64,000 nt of DNA from Elephas maximus indicus (GCF_024166365.1 NC_064826.1:20918001-20982000); one strand, 5' to 3'; shown: positions 24,301 to 33,780, counted from the stretch's first letter. Made by a program: numbers and translations. The notes: generated by a model from the letters alone, not told the origin.

Positions 24301-27300
24301 TGGGTCTGTAATTAAGCATATAGGAGCCCTAGTGGTATAGTGGGTAAGTGCTCGGCTAACCAAAAGGTTGGCAGTTCAAACCCATGAGTCACTCCACAGG
24401 TGAAAGGTGTGGCAGTCTGCTTCAATAAAGATTGCAGCCTTGGAAACCCTATGTCCTATAGGGTCGCTATGAATCAGAATCGATTCGTCAGCAATGGGTG
24501 AGTTACACATATTCTGCCTCTATCTGTGGTAGGCAGAATAATGTCCCCCCAAAGATGTCCATGTCCTGATATCTGAAACTTGTGAGTAGTACCTTACACG
24601 GAAAAGGGATTTTGCAGATTAAGTCAAGGACCTTGAGAAGGGGTGAGTCTCCTGGTAGGCCTGATATAATCATAAGAGACTTTATAACAGGGAGCCAGGA
24701 AGGCCCGAGTTAGAGAAGGAGGTATGAGGATGGAAGCAGAGATTGGAGTGATGTGGGGCCATGAGCCAAGGAATACAGGTAGTCTCTAGTAGCTACAGAA
24801 GGAAGGAAAATGGATTCTCAGAGCCTCCGGAAAGGACACAGCCCTACCAATACCTGGATTTTGGCCCAGCGAAACTTACCGTGGACTAATAATCTCCAGA
24901 ACAGTAAGAAAATAAATCTGTGTTGTTTGAAGTCACTAAAGTTTGTGGTGGCTGGTTATAGCAGCAGTAGGAAACTAATACACTATCCAAGTCCAATTCA
25001 CCAGCTGCTATGTACAAGGAATGCAAATAGGAGACAGGGTGCCTACCCTTAAGGAGTTTACACTCTATGTGTTCTATGGGGGTGGGGAGTGGACAGGAGC
25101 ATTTATAATCTAAAACAGTGATTCTCAACCTTGACTGACCTTGGACTCATCTGTGGGGGTGGGGGTGGGGGCAGGGCACTAAAAACTCCTGGTGCTGCAC
25201 CCCAAACCAAGCATATCAGAATCTCTGGCATTGGGACCCAGGTAACAGTAGTCCTTTATGTTTCCCAGGTCATTTCAACGTGCAGCCAAGTTTGAGAACC
25301 ACAGCCTAAGTAAGGCACAATCGGCCAGCGATCTAGAGCAGCAAAGGCAGGCTACGTGAAAACCGAGATGAAGACTTTAATATGATCATTAATATTTAAC
25401 GGATCATTAATGAAGCCTCTCACCTGGCACTCCCGGCTAACTCTAAAATCCCACGCTTCTGTTACTGAGCTGCCTCCTTGTCTCGGGGTCACAGCTCGCC
25501 CTTCCACACTTTCGCTCCTGCCCCCACCTCCCACCCCGAATTCCTCAAAGCCGCTGCCATTCCAGAGTTAGTGCTGCTGTTATTAACAGCGCAGCGTTTT
25601 AGTGCTGAATAGGGCCTTGGCAATGCGCTCGACCAGTCACCTCTTTTTAGGTGATGATAAATGGAAGCCAAAAGAGGAGAAATGACACTTACGCAAGCAC
25701 ACGTGGGTGCAGTTGCAAAATCTGACCAAACCCAATTTTCCAGCCTCAGTCTGTTGCTCTTTCCACTGTCAGTCTTTGCTACAAAATCCTCATAACAAAA
25801 TCCCCCAATGCCAGCAATACCTCCTTTCACGGCTATTCGCGGTCTGGCTAGAACGAAGTCTGGAAAGGTGGAAAAGCTAGATACAGTTTTAAAAAGAGCT
25901 GAGTCTAGCCTTTAGCAAAAGGCATGCTCCTGAAGAGCTGTCCATCAAATGATATAAAATAATTTGCACGAGCCAGTACCTTTATCCTCATGTAAGCCCT
26001 TGGGCTCCTTGGAGAAACGGCTGATTCTAGGAGCCCTGATGGCGCAATGGGTTAAGTGCTCAGCTGCCAACTGAAAGGTTGTCGGTTTGAACTCACCAGC
26101 TGCTCCTCGGGAGAAAGACCTGGCAATCTGCTTCCATAAATATTACAGCCTTAGAAAGTTCCATGGTGCAGTTAGTTCCACTCTGTCACAAGGGGATACT
26201 ATGAGTCAGAATTGACTTGATGGCACCCAACAACAACAGGACTGAGGCAGGAAATATACAAGATGAGCCTGTAGCATCTTGTAGTGCCATAAAGTAAGGA
26301 AAACAAAAACAAAAACTCCACATTGTTGGGAGTATGCCAAAGGGACACAGGAGCCAACTGAAAGAGCTCCCAGTGGCCAACGCTGGAATGATCAGAGCAA
26401 CAATATAAATAAATAAGTATTGGGTTATTACTTAAAGTATAAAATTAATATCCATGAGTCCATGCTGATATAGACAAATGATAGAATAAATAAATAAATG
26501 AGGGAGAAGAGACAAATTTCCTGTACAGAAGAATTCCAAATAATGTAGGTAGCTAATCTGCCCTCAAGGAGGTGGGGCATAACTGCTCACCCCTTAAGGC
26601 CTTTCTGTCTTCGTGACACTGACTTTGTTTTTGATACTGACATTTTTTGGTAAGTCCAGGCCAGTCATTTTGCAGAATGTCCTTCAGTTTGGATTTGTCT
26701 GATTGTTTCCTCACAGTTAGATTCAGATTAACCATTCTGACAGGAACACTACACAGGTAACACGTTCTTCTCAGTGCATCACGTAAGGAGGTACCACATA
26801 TTAATTTCTATCACAGCAACGAGAAAAAGTTTTACTAACAGATGATATCGCTGTTCAACATATGTCTCTGCATCTCATAAAACAATAAATGGCAATACTC
26901 TAAATAAATTGTTTCCTAGTTTTCCGTAAGATTCATTTGCTACTTGTCCTCTTCCCCTAGCCTTCTGCTAGCACTTGGGAGAAAATCGAAAACGGAGGAA
27001 ATTCTCCCCATTATTTTGACTTTTTTTTCAGCAAATTGGGAAAAGGCAGCCATGATTTGATGTTTGTGAGAAAATCCCTTATTCCAGCCCCTAGGACATT
27101 ACTTCAGGGCCATCTACCCCAGGAGAGGAAAGGTTACAGGGTTCCAAGTTGAGGCCGTTTCTCTCCTGGCTCTAAAGCCCAAATGCCAATAACTATAGGC
27201 AAATCCCTTAGCTCTTGGGGTCCCTTCCCACAGGAGTGCACTTTAAGGTCAAGGCGGTATGAAAAGTCACGAGCCCTGTGGGAAGGTCCTCAGTAACCAC

Positions 27301-30300
27301 AGTGGGGTCTCTGTTCCTATGATATACATGAATATTCTCCGTAAACCATAAACTATAAAGGCATCATTAGTTAGCATCTCACTCTGGCTAACAGTAAGAA
27401 TGTGAGCCAAAAGGGTTCTAAGCTGAAAGAGGTAAGGATCAAGGTTGGCCCTTATCTAGGCTCTATCCCCACCTACTGGCCACTCCCTTTCCTCCTTCCT
27501 GGAGGAGCACTCCTGGGGAGGAGCACTCATCCTAGCCCTCCACGCCCAGGCTCAGCAGATGACCCCTAGGAGCTATTTCCAACAATAGTGATACCTATCG
27601 CCTGTTGAGTGCTAAGGGACAGGCCCCGCGCTAAACACTTTACACACACTATCCCATTTAATTCTGACCACAACCCAAAGAGGTGTGTTAGTGTCTCTGG
27701 TGAACTGATACTCAGAGAGCTCAAACAACTTTCTGCAGGTGGCTCAGTTAGCGAATGGCTGCAGTGGGATCAGAACCCAGTTCTGTTTGTCTCCAAAGCC
27801 TCCTGATCTCAACGGCAATGCTGCCTTCCTATCTGCCTCACAGCAACCCCAGCACACGCACGTTCACCTCAGGGCCTCATGTGAGATGGGAAGAAGCAGC
27901 TGCCTGCAGTTATCTTGGGGAGCCAGCTGGTAATCTCAAAATGGGGTGGGGAATCAGGTGAAGAGGGGAGAGTAAGATAGCACCAGGAGGTGACAGGGTA
28001 CCAGCAGGGATAGGGGCCGCTCTGAGAGAACTCCCTGTTGCACTGCCCTGAAAGGGGAAGGAGGGCCCGCCCGCCAGAGCAGCCTCAGAGAGCCCTGGCC
28101 TTGTCTGTCTTCCACATTCCAAAGTCCAGTCTGCAAGAAGGGTGTGCATCTGTCTCGAGTCCACACCTCTTCTTTGGAATCTCTCCCTCCTCTTTTGCAG
28201 GTGGTGGGTGGGGAGGAGACATCTGAGGGTAGAGTGACCCCCTGTGTGGGAATGAAATCCCTGTGCCCACTCAAAGGGAAGTTGGGAGGGAAGGTTCTCC
28301 ACCCCCCGTTTCTCAGTTCTTTCTACCCTAATTTCTAGATGGAGTCAAAGAAACCACAGCCTGCTAGACCTAAAGCAGGCCCTCTCTCTTCATCTAGGCT
28401 CTGCACATGCTGGTCCTTCTGTGGTCACCTGGCTCTGCTGTTCCTGAGATGGCAGCTTACCCATGTGCAGCTGGCTCTCTGCTTTCTCTCTCTGGATATT
28501 GGATGGTTTATCCTGCTGGAATGGGGATTCCACAGGGCTCACTTCCTCTCAAGAGAATATCTGGGGCCAACCCTTTAGCTTCTTCCTCAGGCCTGGGCCG
28601 GTTTTAGGTGGGTTTTAAGTGGGGAAGGGACATGTAGAGGAGCGGAGCCCGCAAGAGCTCACAGCAGTGTAGACATTCAGACTCACGGCCCTGGAGTTAC
28701 TGGCCTGCTGCTACACGACTCTGAAAGCTGTTACACCTTGTTTTTTCTCTAACGGCTGCTTGAACTTTATGGTTTTCACTTGGTACAAGGCAAGCAGAGC
28801 GACTGGGGGAGTCAGGAAGGCATGCGCGTGGCCTGGACAGCAGACAGTGTGACTCTCATCTTCATTTTTGGTGCTTTGGCTTTTTTGTTGTTGTGTTTAT
28901 TAAAAAAAAAAAAAAACCTGACTACTTCAATTACTGAAGCCTGCATACTGGATGGGGGAAGGAAGGGAGGAGAGGGAGAAGATGGTTCTACTTCCTAGTG
29001 TACGGGGAAGTGTGGTAGGTGGGTGTCAGCTTGTGGGTGGTGGGTGGCAGGAAGGGCCCCTCCAACCCAGGACAGGTCCTTCCTGGGCTTGACGACTGGC
29101 TCCTTCCTCGTGGTTTCTGAGCCAGGTTACAAAAGATGGTGCCACAGGTGTCTTGGGCAGTTCCAGGAGCCTTAGAGACTCTAATACAGTGGGCCCAGAT
29201 GGGAGAGTGGACTTCCTGAAGAAAAAGATGCCTCACCAGTGGCCTGGGTCAGCCTAGGAAAGACCTGAATGGTGGAGGATCAATTCCCCAAACTACCTGG
29301 CTCTGAGTGAGACGCTGGAGGGATGGCTGCCATTACTTCTGACCTCGCTTGGGGTAGGGGTGCTAGATCAAAGGGCCCGCTGCAGAGGCGAGCACAGTGG
29401 GATATGCCACCACCTGAACTCTCAAGGACTTGAAGTGGTGCTGCATCTTGAGAGACCAGTGTCCATGGAGGGGGCAGGGAGGAGGGAGGGAAGGGGAGAG
29501 GGAAAGAGGAAGGGAAGGGAGGAGGAAGAGAAGTGAGGGAAGGGGGAATGGAGGGGGAGAGGGGGGAGATCATGCCCCTAACCTGCAGGGTCTACTCTCT
29601 CACTGACCATTCAGTAAACATTCAACAAGCACCTACCCTCCGCCACACAGTTGGGCACTGAGAATCCAGAAATGAATAAACCAGTCCCTGCTCTGGACCC
29701 CAAAGTCTAGAAGGGAAAACAGATGAACAAACATATACTGGGAGCCCAGATAAGAGGTGTGACAATCAAAGTATGTACAAGGAAGCCTGGGCTGAGACAC
29801 AGGGGATGCGGGTCTGAGCTACTGGGCTCTGCTGGACTCAAAAGCCACCTCAACAGCTGCCCCAAGTGGCAAAGAGGACCAGCGAGGAAGGAGGAGGCAG
29901 CAGTGGCAGCACTAATAACGTTCCTGGCCATGTATGTCTGTGGCTGATAGCGCATGCTGCCCCAGTGTCTTCCCTCTGCACAGAGCTGTCTGACATGGGC
30001 AGCGAGGGAAAGTCAGCTACTTCTTAACTGAAAGAAAGAAATACGTCTTCTGGGATCTTATGGCAACTACTCCAAGCCAATGGTCAGTAACCCAGCAACA
30101 TGATTCTTGGAAGAGAATCAGAACTCGCAGGCAAAAGGGGAAGTAAGATTTGAAACATGAATAGGAGGAACTGGTCCTGGTCCCACAGGAGCCACCAGCT
30201 TTGAGTCAGACTCCAAATGCCCCAAGGGTCAGGGCTTCTGGAGCAGAAGGTGGCCACTGCCACCACCACCAGCTCTGAGTGTGAGCCCAGGCGATGCTGG

Positions 30301-33300
30301 CTACCTTCCTCATGTGTTCCAGGCACAGAAGCAGAACCCCCCTACCCCCAGCCAACATGGCTCCCCAGCAGCTGGCCAGAACATGCACTCTGCTACAAAG
30401 GGAGCGGCCGACGGCCCACACATGATGCTCCCCACACAGAAGAGGGGACTGTGATTAGGCTGGGAGCAGCCTGCAAAAAAGAAAACACAGTAGCCAGTCC
30501 ATGAGGGGGGCTGGGAAGAAAGATGACCTGTGACCTACAGAAATCGGTCCTTCATCTCCAGCTGTATTTGTGTGAAGTGTAACTAACTCTGTGGCCCTCA
30601 GCTGGGGGCCACAGAGTTAGTTACACTTCAGAATGCCCAAGAAGAACTGTCCCCCAGAAAGGTCAATGTCCCAGGGATACCCAGAAACAAAGAAATTCTT
30701 CCTTAGGCCTGGCCCCAGGTATTGAAGAAAGACAACAGGCTCCAAAGTGATTCATTCACCTTTAAATAGTTCAGAGGCAGAAAAATGTTCTCCTTTAGAG
30801 GAGAAAGACTAAGGAACAGAGAGACAGATACACTGGCAAAGGGTCACACAGTAAGTTGATGCTAGAAAGAAGCTGGACCTCTTGTCCTTCAATTGTGCTA
30901 TTTTTAGAGCTTCTGACTTTTTATGAGTCTAAGGAGGGCCAAGAAGGGGCTCTACTCTAATTTGGGGTGAGGCTACTTTGTCTAGCCAGGTCCTCTGACC
31001 TTGAATGAGGCATTTTTTGCCAAAGTAAATGGGTCAATTGAGCCAAATTCTCTCCCTGGCTCTGACTGCCCAGAGCCATTTGTCTGGGGGATGGGAGGGG
31101 GAAGGGAGTCCAAGAAAATGAGCATGAACGCAAGTAAAACAGATGCACCCAGCTGTTGTCGCCAGGGAGCTCAGATAAGGGGAGGTGCCAAAGACTCCAA
31201 AGGAGAACGCGACATCTTGGCTGATGGAAGAAGTCAGAATGAGCACCCGAGATCCCCGGGATGCCAGTGCTGGCTCTGAGTCCTCCAGGCTACCATGCCA
31301 CTGGCTGGCACGCTCGGTGAGCAGGTCGGAGGGTTCACTCGTACTTGCCTTTAGGTGGAGTTCCCCTTAGCACATTCCCCACCCCTGGCAGTGCGGTGAG
31401 GGATTTTTTTCTGGTCTTCCCTAACCTCAGCTGAAGCAGAACCTAGGCCGTGGGGACTCGGATTGACTGTTAATACTGCTGACACTCCAGCTACAGCAGC
31501 AGCCATGTAAGCCAAGCACTTCCCCTAGACACAGAGTGGTTCAGTAGAAAAATCACCAGGCCACACCTGCTAACCAGCTGCTGAATCTTGGACAAAATAG
31601 TCACTATGTCTGCTTTAGCTTTCTCATATAGAAAATGCAGGTGCTGGGCAAGCTGTCCTCTAAAATTCGTTCGAGGGCAGTGCTGGCTCAGTGGCAGAAT
31701 TCTCACCTTACGAGCAGGAGACCCAGGTTCGATTCCCAGCCAATGCACCTCATGCACGGCCCCCATCTGTCTGTCAGCGTAGGCTCATGTGTTGTATGAT
31801 GCTAAACAGCTTTCACGGGAACTTCCAGACTAAGACAGACTACGAACAAAGGCCTGGTGATCTGCTTCTAAAAATCAGCCAGTGAAAACCCTGTGGATCA
31901 CAATGGTCCAATCCGAAACCGATCATAGGGATGGCACAGGACTGGGGAGTGTTCTGTTCTGTTGTGCATGGGGTCTCTACCAGTTGGGTGGCAATCTGAC
32001 AGCAGCTAACAACAAAATTCTTCCCAGTTGTAAAACTGAGAATTTGTTAGGAGCCCAAACTTCATTTCTCCCCAGAGTACAATGGCTGAGAGTAAGAGAT
32101 TTCTCTCATTTGTCCCAAGAAGGTAGCACTTAAGTTCTTTATATCCGTACTTCACACTGGGGCCCTTGTTAAACCTTTCCAACAACTGGCTTAGATGTCT
32201 GGTCTGCTCCTTCTCCTAGGAAACATATTTTAGACTCACAGTTCTCCCTCCTGCAGGTCTGAACTTTAGGTCTCAGGCAGAGGTGGGCAAAGACCACCAG
32301 CTCCCAGAACAGCTGCTCTGGTGTGGTAGGATGGAAGACAAAAAGGAGGTGGGGGAAGGACCCTGCTGTATTCCCAAACCTGGGGGTGGGGGAAGGGGAG
32401 GGGAAACCAGGGAATCTCTAGAAGGGAAATAGGATTGAGCTAGCCTTTCATGATTTGGTTTGACCTCGGAATTCTCACCTCCAGCAGTTTTTCTGCCATT
32501 CCGATCACATTGGACCTGATTTTATGGAGGGGAAACAGGCCTACAGAGGTGAACATATTTGCTCAGGTCAGTCAACAATTAATGGCAGAGTAGGGTAAGA
32601 ATCTGGGTCTCCCTAGTCCCTGCCCAATATGCTCTCCACTTTCTCACACCCAAGCAGAAGATTCAGAAAGGACCCCTGGCCTTCCTGCTCAACACAGAGT
32701 CCTACGTCAAGAAGCTGAAGACTGTCAGGCCCCAGGGGATAGAGTCTGGTTCTGAGGAAGGTGGGGCAGTTCTGGGAGAGATATCTGCACCTGGAGGCCA
32801 TTTCTGCCCTTTCTCCAGCCTTTGCGGGGGGAGGGGGAAGGTGGGCACCGCAGGCTTGCAAAGCCAGAGAGAGATGATGCCCCGAACCCATCCTCTCTGC
32901 GGGAAGGGGGGAAGTGTGCAGGTTTGGGTTTTTTCCTTCCTTCATTCCCAGCAGGGCCTCCCAGCCCCAGGCCTGAAAGTCTCCTCATCATGAACCTGCC
33001 TGTGGGTCCGCCTTGGGCAGGAAAACCTGCTCCTCTAGCAAACCCACCTTTCTGGCCAGCCATGGACCCCCCATCGATGGCCAGAGAGTACCCATAAGTC
33101 TTTCCTGAATCCCCCTGTATGTCCCCAACGTCTCCTCCAGACACGGTGGGACACTGTGTCCCCGCAGCCATAAATTAACCCAAAGTGTTGCCAGCTCAGA
33201 AAAGCAGGCAGTGCGGGTCCCCACACTCGCCAGGAACCGGCGTCCCGGGATGCCCCCTTCGCAGCCAGCGGCGGGCAGCCCCCTGCCCCCTCGGGGTGCC

Positions 33301-33437
33301 CCGTTGCCGAGGTCCTCCCGACCCCCAAGACTCACCCAGAAAAGCATATTGAAGAAGAAGAGCAGATATTTCACCAGCGGGTTGATGAAGGAGAAATCCT
33401 CGCCGTAGACGGCCGCCGCGCCGGGTCTCCGGGCCAT
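15291..33437 (-). CDS. TSPAN33: TSPAN33 tetraspanin (penumbra), complete 8-exon gene
   Basis: Joining eight minus-strand exons (33437-33336, 22323-22266, 21608-21481, 21203-21129, 19044-18949, 18035-17907, 15779-15618, 15392-15291) gives an uninterrupted 283-residue protein ending in a TGA stop, the length I know for mammalian TSPAN33. Membrane segments lie near residues 22-45, 64-85, 97-118 and 236-260. The large loop between segments 3 and 4 holds the CCG motif (C156-C157-G158) and cysteines at 156, 157, 173, 183, 189, 190, 203 and 224. Eight loop cysteines define the TspanC8 subgroup, known to bind ADAM10 and direct its traffic and sheddase activity. N172-C-S is a possible N-glycosylation site. 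Family knowledge: TSPAN33 is expressed in erythroid and activated B cells. The start ATG has G at -3 and G at +4. Every intron is GT-AG. Introns hold SINE, RTE and LTR copies but no exon is broken. Identification rests on recognising the sequence, not on a search. Confidence 0.97.
15618..15779 (-). CDS. TSPAN33: TSPAN33 exon 7
   Basis: 162 nt, 54 codons (197-250), coding the last two loop cysteines (C203, C224), the loop end NWIHSNL, and the first half of membrane segment 4 (LFLLGGVALGLAIPQ). The acceptor is cctcag and the donor gtaattt. Confidence 0.96.
16082..17049 (+). mobile_element. RTE (BovB-clade) LINE, reverse transcriptase part, broken by stops
   Basis: In TSPAN33 intron 6, opposite to the gene. 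Encodes reverse-transcriptase pieces: AKAFDCVDHN near 16165-16195 and the catalytic box YVDD at 16452-16463 (usually YADD in this clade), then the LNIKKTKILTTGP motif and a LGSKIN region. Multiple stops and frameshifts. An LTR at 17050-17621 splits it from its 3' end. Confidence 0.92.
17050..17621 (+). mobile_element. Afrotherian MaLR-like solo LTR inside the RTE, complete (572 bp)
   Basis: Begins tatcatggattgaattgtgt (degenerate tgtc) and ends ctatgaca. Flanked by a perfect 5-bp duplication cttgg at 17045-17049 and 17622-17626, both halves being RTE sequence. Lies in TSPAN33 intron 6, antisense to the gene; contains its own aataaa-like region 'gagagtaaatttctctttgt'. Confidence 0.92.
17622..17806 (+). 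mobile_element. RTE LINE 3' end after the LTR
   Basis: Resumes exactly where the RTE was interrupted ('ggtaaagtacagtgccagcg') and ends with the RTE terminus 'cggcacctaccaacaacaag'. Confidence 0.9.
17907..18035 (-). CDS. TSPAN33: TSPAN33 exon 6
   Basis: 129 nt, 43 codons (154-196). It contains the tetraspanin CCG motif (FSCCGG), the NCS sequon at residue 172, and six of the eight large-loop cysteines, including the PYSCC pair. The acceptor is ttgcag and the donor gtgagc. Phase 0. Confidence 0.96.
18774..18792 (+). repeat. Short (TG)n microsatellite
   Basis: About nine TG units in TSPAN33 intron 5. Confidence 0.85.
18949..19044 (-). CDS. TSPAN33: TSPAN33 exon 5
   Basis: 96 nt, 32 codons (122-153), coding the helical first part of the large extracellular loop (SDIINNAIVHYRDDLDLQNL). 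The acceptor is ctggcag and the donor gtatgg. Phase 0 at both ends. Confidence 0.95.
19393..19955 (+). mobile_element. RTE LINE 3' fragment
   Basis: In TSPAN33 intron 4, antisense to the gene. Starts near 'gtattgcatttgggcaaatc' and ends 'cagcacctaatagcaacaac', the intact 3' terminus. Encodes only the tail of the polyprotein, with stops. Confidence 0.92.
19959..20157 (+). repeat. Afrotherian SINE directly after an RTE end
   Basis: 'ggagccatggtggtacaatg' head, 'gctgctaaccaaaaggtcag', and tail 'ttgctatgaatcagaattga'. It abuts the RTE 3' terminus within about 10 bp. Confidence 0.9.
20300..20470 (+). repeat. Afrotherian SINE
   Basis: 'gggagccgcgggtggcgcag' head with 'aactgctaaccaaaaggttg'-type middle and tail 'gagttggaatcgacttgatg'. 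TSPAN33 intron 4. Confidence 0.9.
21129..21203 (-). CDS. TSPAN33: TSPAN33 exon 4
   Basis: 75 nt, 25 codons (97-121), coding membrane segment 3 (FSLCLTVVFLLQLAAGILGF) and the start of the large extracellular loop. The acceptor is cccacag; the donor is gtatca, a GTA-type donor. Phase 0 at both ends. Confidence 0.95.
21481..21608 (-). CDS. TSPAN33: TSPAN33 exon 3
   Basis: 128 nt, codes the end of codon 54 through residue 96. It carries membrane segment 2 (DPAILLIVVGVLMFLLTFCG) and the small intracellular loop with GSLREN. The acceptor is preceded by a pyrimidine tract with cccccag; the donor is gtgag at 21480-21476. It ends in phase 0. Confidence 0.95.
21609..22265. other. TSPAN33 intron 2, no repeat recognised
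   Basis: About 650 bp of unique sequence between exons 3 and 2. Nothing beyond the splice sites is supported. Confidence 0.6.
22266..22323 (-). CDS. TSPAN33: TSPAN33 exon 2
   Basis: 58 nt, codes residues 35-53 plus the first base of codon 54. It completes membrane segment 1 (VIALGMVAVGVYARLMKHA). The acceptor is ctcag at 22328-22324 and the donor gtgag at 22265-22261. The codon split with exon 3 gives Glu54. Confidence 0.95.
22455..22850 (+). repeat. MIR SINE with long A run
   Basis: 'tgatctcacccgatcctcac', 'cattttatagatgaggaaat', then a run of over 20 A near 22665, and 'catttagcatagtgcctgac'. More than one old SINE copy may be joined here. Confidence 0.65.
23450..23648 (+). repeat. Afrotherian SINE, variant with 'ccagaggcgccttgg'
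   Basis: 'gctgctaactgaaaggctgg', 'ggaagaaaggcctggcaatc', and tail 'gtcgccatgagttcgaatcg'. It shares the 'aaatcagctattgaaaaccc' module with the tRNA-Gly SINE at 31677. Confidence 0.85.
24323..24500 (+). repeat. Afrotherian SINE
   Basis: Head 'ggagccctagtggtatagtg' to tail 'ggtcgctatgaatcagaatc'. TSPAN33 intron 1. Confidence 0.9.
24525..24982 (+). mobile_element. MLT1-like LTR
   Basis: 'tgtggtaggcagaataatgt' start, 'gggattttgcagattaagtc' middle, and 'ggaaactaataca' end. Apparently complete, about 458 bp, in TSPAN33 intron 1. Confidence 0.8.
25118..25310 (+). mobile_element. hAT-type (MER5/MER58-like) DNA transposon relic
   Basis: 'cagtgattctcaaccttgac' at the start and 'caagtttgagaaccaca' at the end are the inverted ends typical of these old mammalian hAT relics. 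Confidence 0.65.
25600..25775 (+). repeat. MIR SINE fragment
   Basis: 'taggtgatgataaatggaag' through 'gttgctctttccactgtcag' follows the MIR layout, diverged. Confidence 0.5.
26028..26238 (+). repeat. Afrotherian SINE
   Basis: 'ggagccctgatggcgcaatg' head to 'gagtcagaattgacttgatg' and an acaacaaca tail. TSPAN33 intron 1. Confidence 0.9.
27595..27815 (+). repeat. MIR SINE, near full length
   Basis: 'cctgttgagtgctaagggac', 'atcccatttaattctgacca', and 'gtgggatcagaacccagttc' follow the MIR sequence in order. Confidence 0.75.
28010..29460. other. TSPAN33 intron 1, unique sequence
   Basis: Repeat-poor intronic sequence with only a short A run (28899-28917). The open frames here, up to 130 codons, are GC-driven and have no exon signals. 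A reasonable place for intronic regulatory elements, but none is proven. Confidence 0.45.
29463..29576 (+). repeat. Polypurine (G/A) tract
   Basis: About 110 bp almost wholly of G and A in irregular ggga, ggaag and gaga units. Could form a triplex or G-rich structure. Lies in TSPAN33 intron 1, so the transcript carries the pyrimidine strand. Confidence 0.88.
29600..29790 (+). repeat. L2/MIR-like ancient repeat
   Basis: 'gtaaacattcaacaagcacc', 'gttgggcactgagaatccag' and 'tccctgctctggaccccaaa' match the widespread 'attcaacaaatatttactgagcacc' type repeat. Confidence 0.6.
30573..30630. other. Perfect 25-bp inverted repeat (hairpin) in TSPAN33 intron 1
   Basis: Arm 30573-30597 (starts tgaagtgtaac, ends ctgtggccc) and arm 30606-30630 are exact reverse complements over 25 bp, with an 8-nt loop (tcagctgg). 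Complementarity ends abruptly at both outer edges. No repeat family is recognised around it. Confidence 0.95.
30770..30905 (+). repeat. MIR SINE 3' half
   Basis: 'gcaaagggtcacacagtaag' followed by 'aagctggacctcttgtcctt' matches the MIR 3' region. Confidence 0.55.
31677..32014 (+). repeat. tRNA-Gly-headed afrotherian SINE with RTE tail, near full length
   Basis: The head reads like tRNA-Gly: 'ggctcagtggcagaattctc' (A box region) and 'ggttcgattcccagccaatg' (B box and 3' stem). The body has 'gactaagacagactacgaac' and 'cagccagtgaaaaccctgtg'. The last ~110 bp ('ggatggcacaggactgggga' to 'gacagcagctaacaacaaaa') copy the RTE LINE 3' end. Not a functional tRNA gene. Confidence 0.88.
32520..32645 (+). 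repeat. MIR SINE 3' half
   Basis: 'ggaaacaggcctacagaggt', 'gcagagtagggtaagaatct' and a final 'tgctctccact' follow MIR. Confidence 0.6.
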
Positions 33438-33740
33438 GGCCCCGCCGCCGCCGCCCCCGGGGGCCTAGCTCTCTGCGGCGCCGGCCCACCTGCGCGCCCC
33501 GCGCCCTGGGGCATGTGCCGCGCCGCCGCGGGAGCTGCGCGCCAGGAGCTGCGGGCGGCAGGGGCGCCGAGCCTGCGTGCGGGGGAGCGCGGCCGGGGAC
33601 CGCGCCACTGCCGGATCCACCCGAGAGCCCGCGGACAGCTCGAGCGACCGAGGCTCCGCCGAGGGCGGGGGAGGACTAGCCCGGCCCGCCAGCGCCCAGG
33701 AAACGGGCCCACCGCCGGCCGCCCATTGGCGCCCCTGCCG
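33160..33740. promoter_or_regulatory. CpG island covering TSPAN33 exon 1 and promoter
   Basis: A GC- and CpG-dense stretch around the start codon (33437), flanked by sequence of ordinary composition. It covers exon 1, the presumed 5' UTR and the proximal promoter. No TATA box is obvious, as is usual for CpG-island promoters. The start site itself is not determinable from sequence. Confidence 0.85.
33336..33437 (-). CDS. TSPAN33: TSPAN33 exon 1, coding part
   Basis: Codes residues 1-34: a short cytoplasmic N-terminus starting MARRP and the first half of membrane segment 1 (LVKYLLFFFNMLFW). The donor is gtgag at 33335-33331, phase 0. It lies inside the CpG island. An open frame continues past the donor into the intron, but the splice site and the match to exon 2 decide the end. 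Confidence 0.95.
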
Positions 33741-33780
33741 AAGCCTGACTTCTCATTGGTGCCCGCTGATGTCACTCAGT
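33660..33780 (-). promoter_or_regulatory. TSPAN33 proximal promoter motifs: GC box, two CCAAT boxes, CRE-like site
   Basis: GGGCGGGG lies at 33663-33670 (Sp1-type). Read on the minus strand, CCAAT boxes are at 33729-33725 and 33759-33755, 30 bp apart. TGATGTCA at 33768-33775 reads TGACATCA on the minus strand, close to a CRE/ATF site. All lie 230-340 bp upstream of the ATG. Factor binding is inferred from motif only. Confidence 0.5.

Noticed and set aside
30573..30630. Annotating the hairpin as a microRNA gene
   Set aside because: The stem is perfectly paired and short with no outer stem, and no expression evidence is available. Reported as a finding instead.
31680..31745. tRNA-Gly gene
   Set aside because: A- and B-box regions resemble tRNA-Gly, but the sequence runs on into a SINE body and RTE tail and the tRNA 5' stem is missing.
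32725..33775. Several 90-150-codon frames around TSPAN33 exon 1
   Set aside because: They are exon 1 read through its donor into intron 1, or shadow frames of the CpG island.
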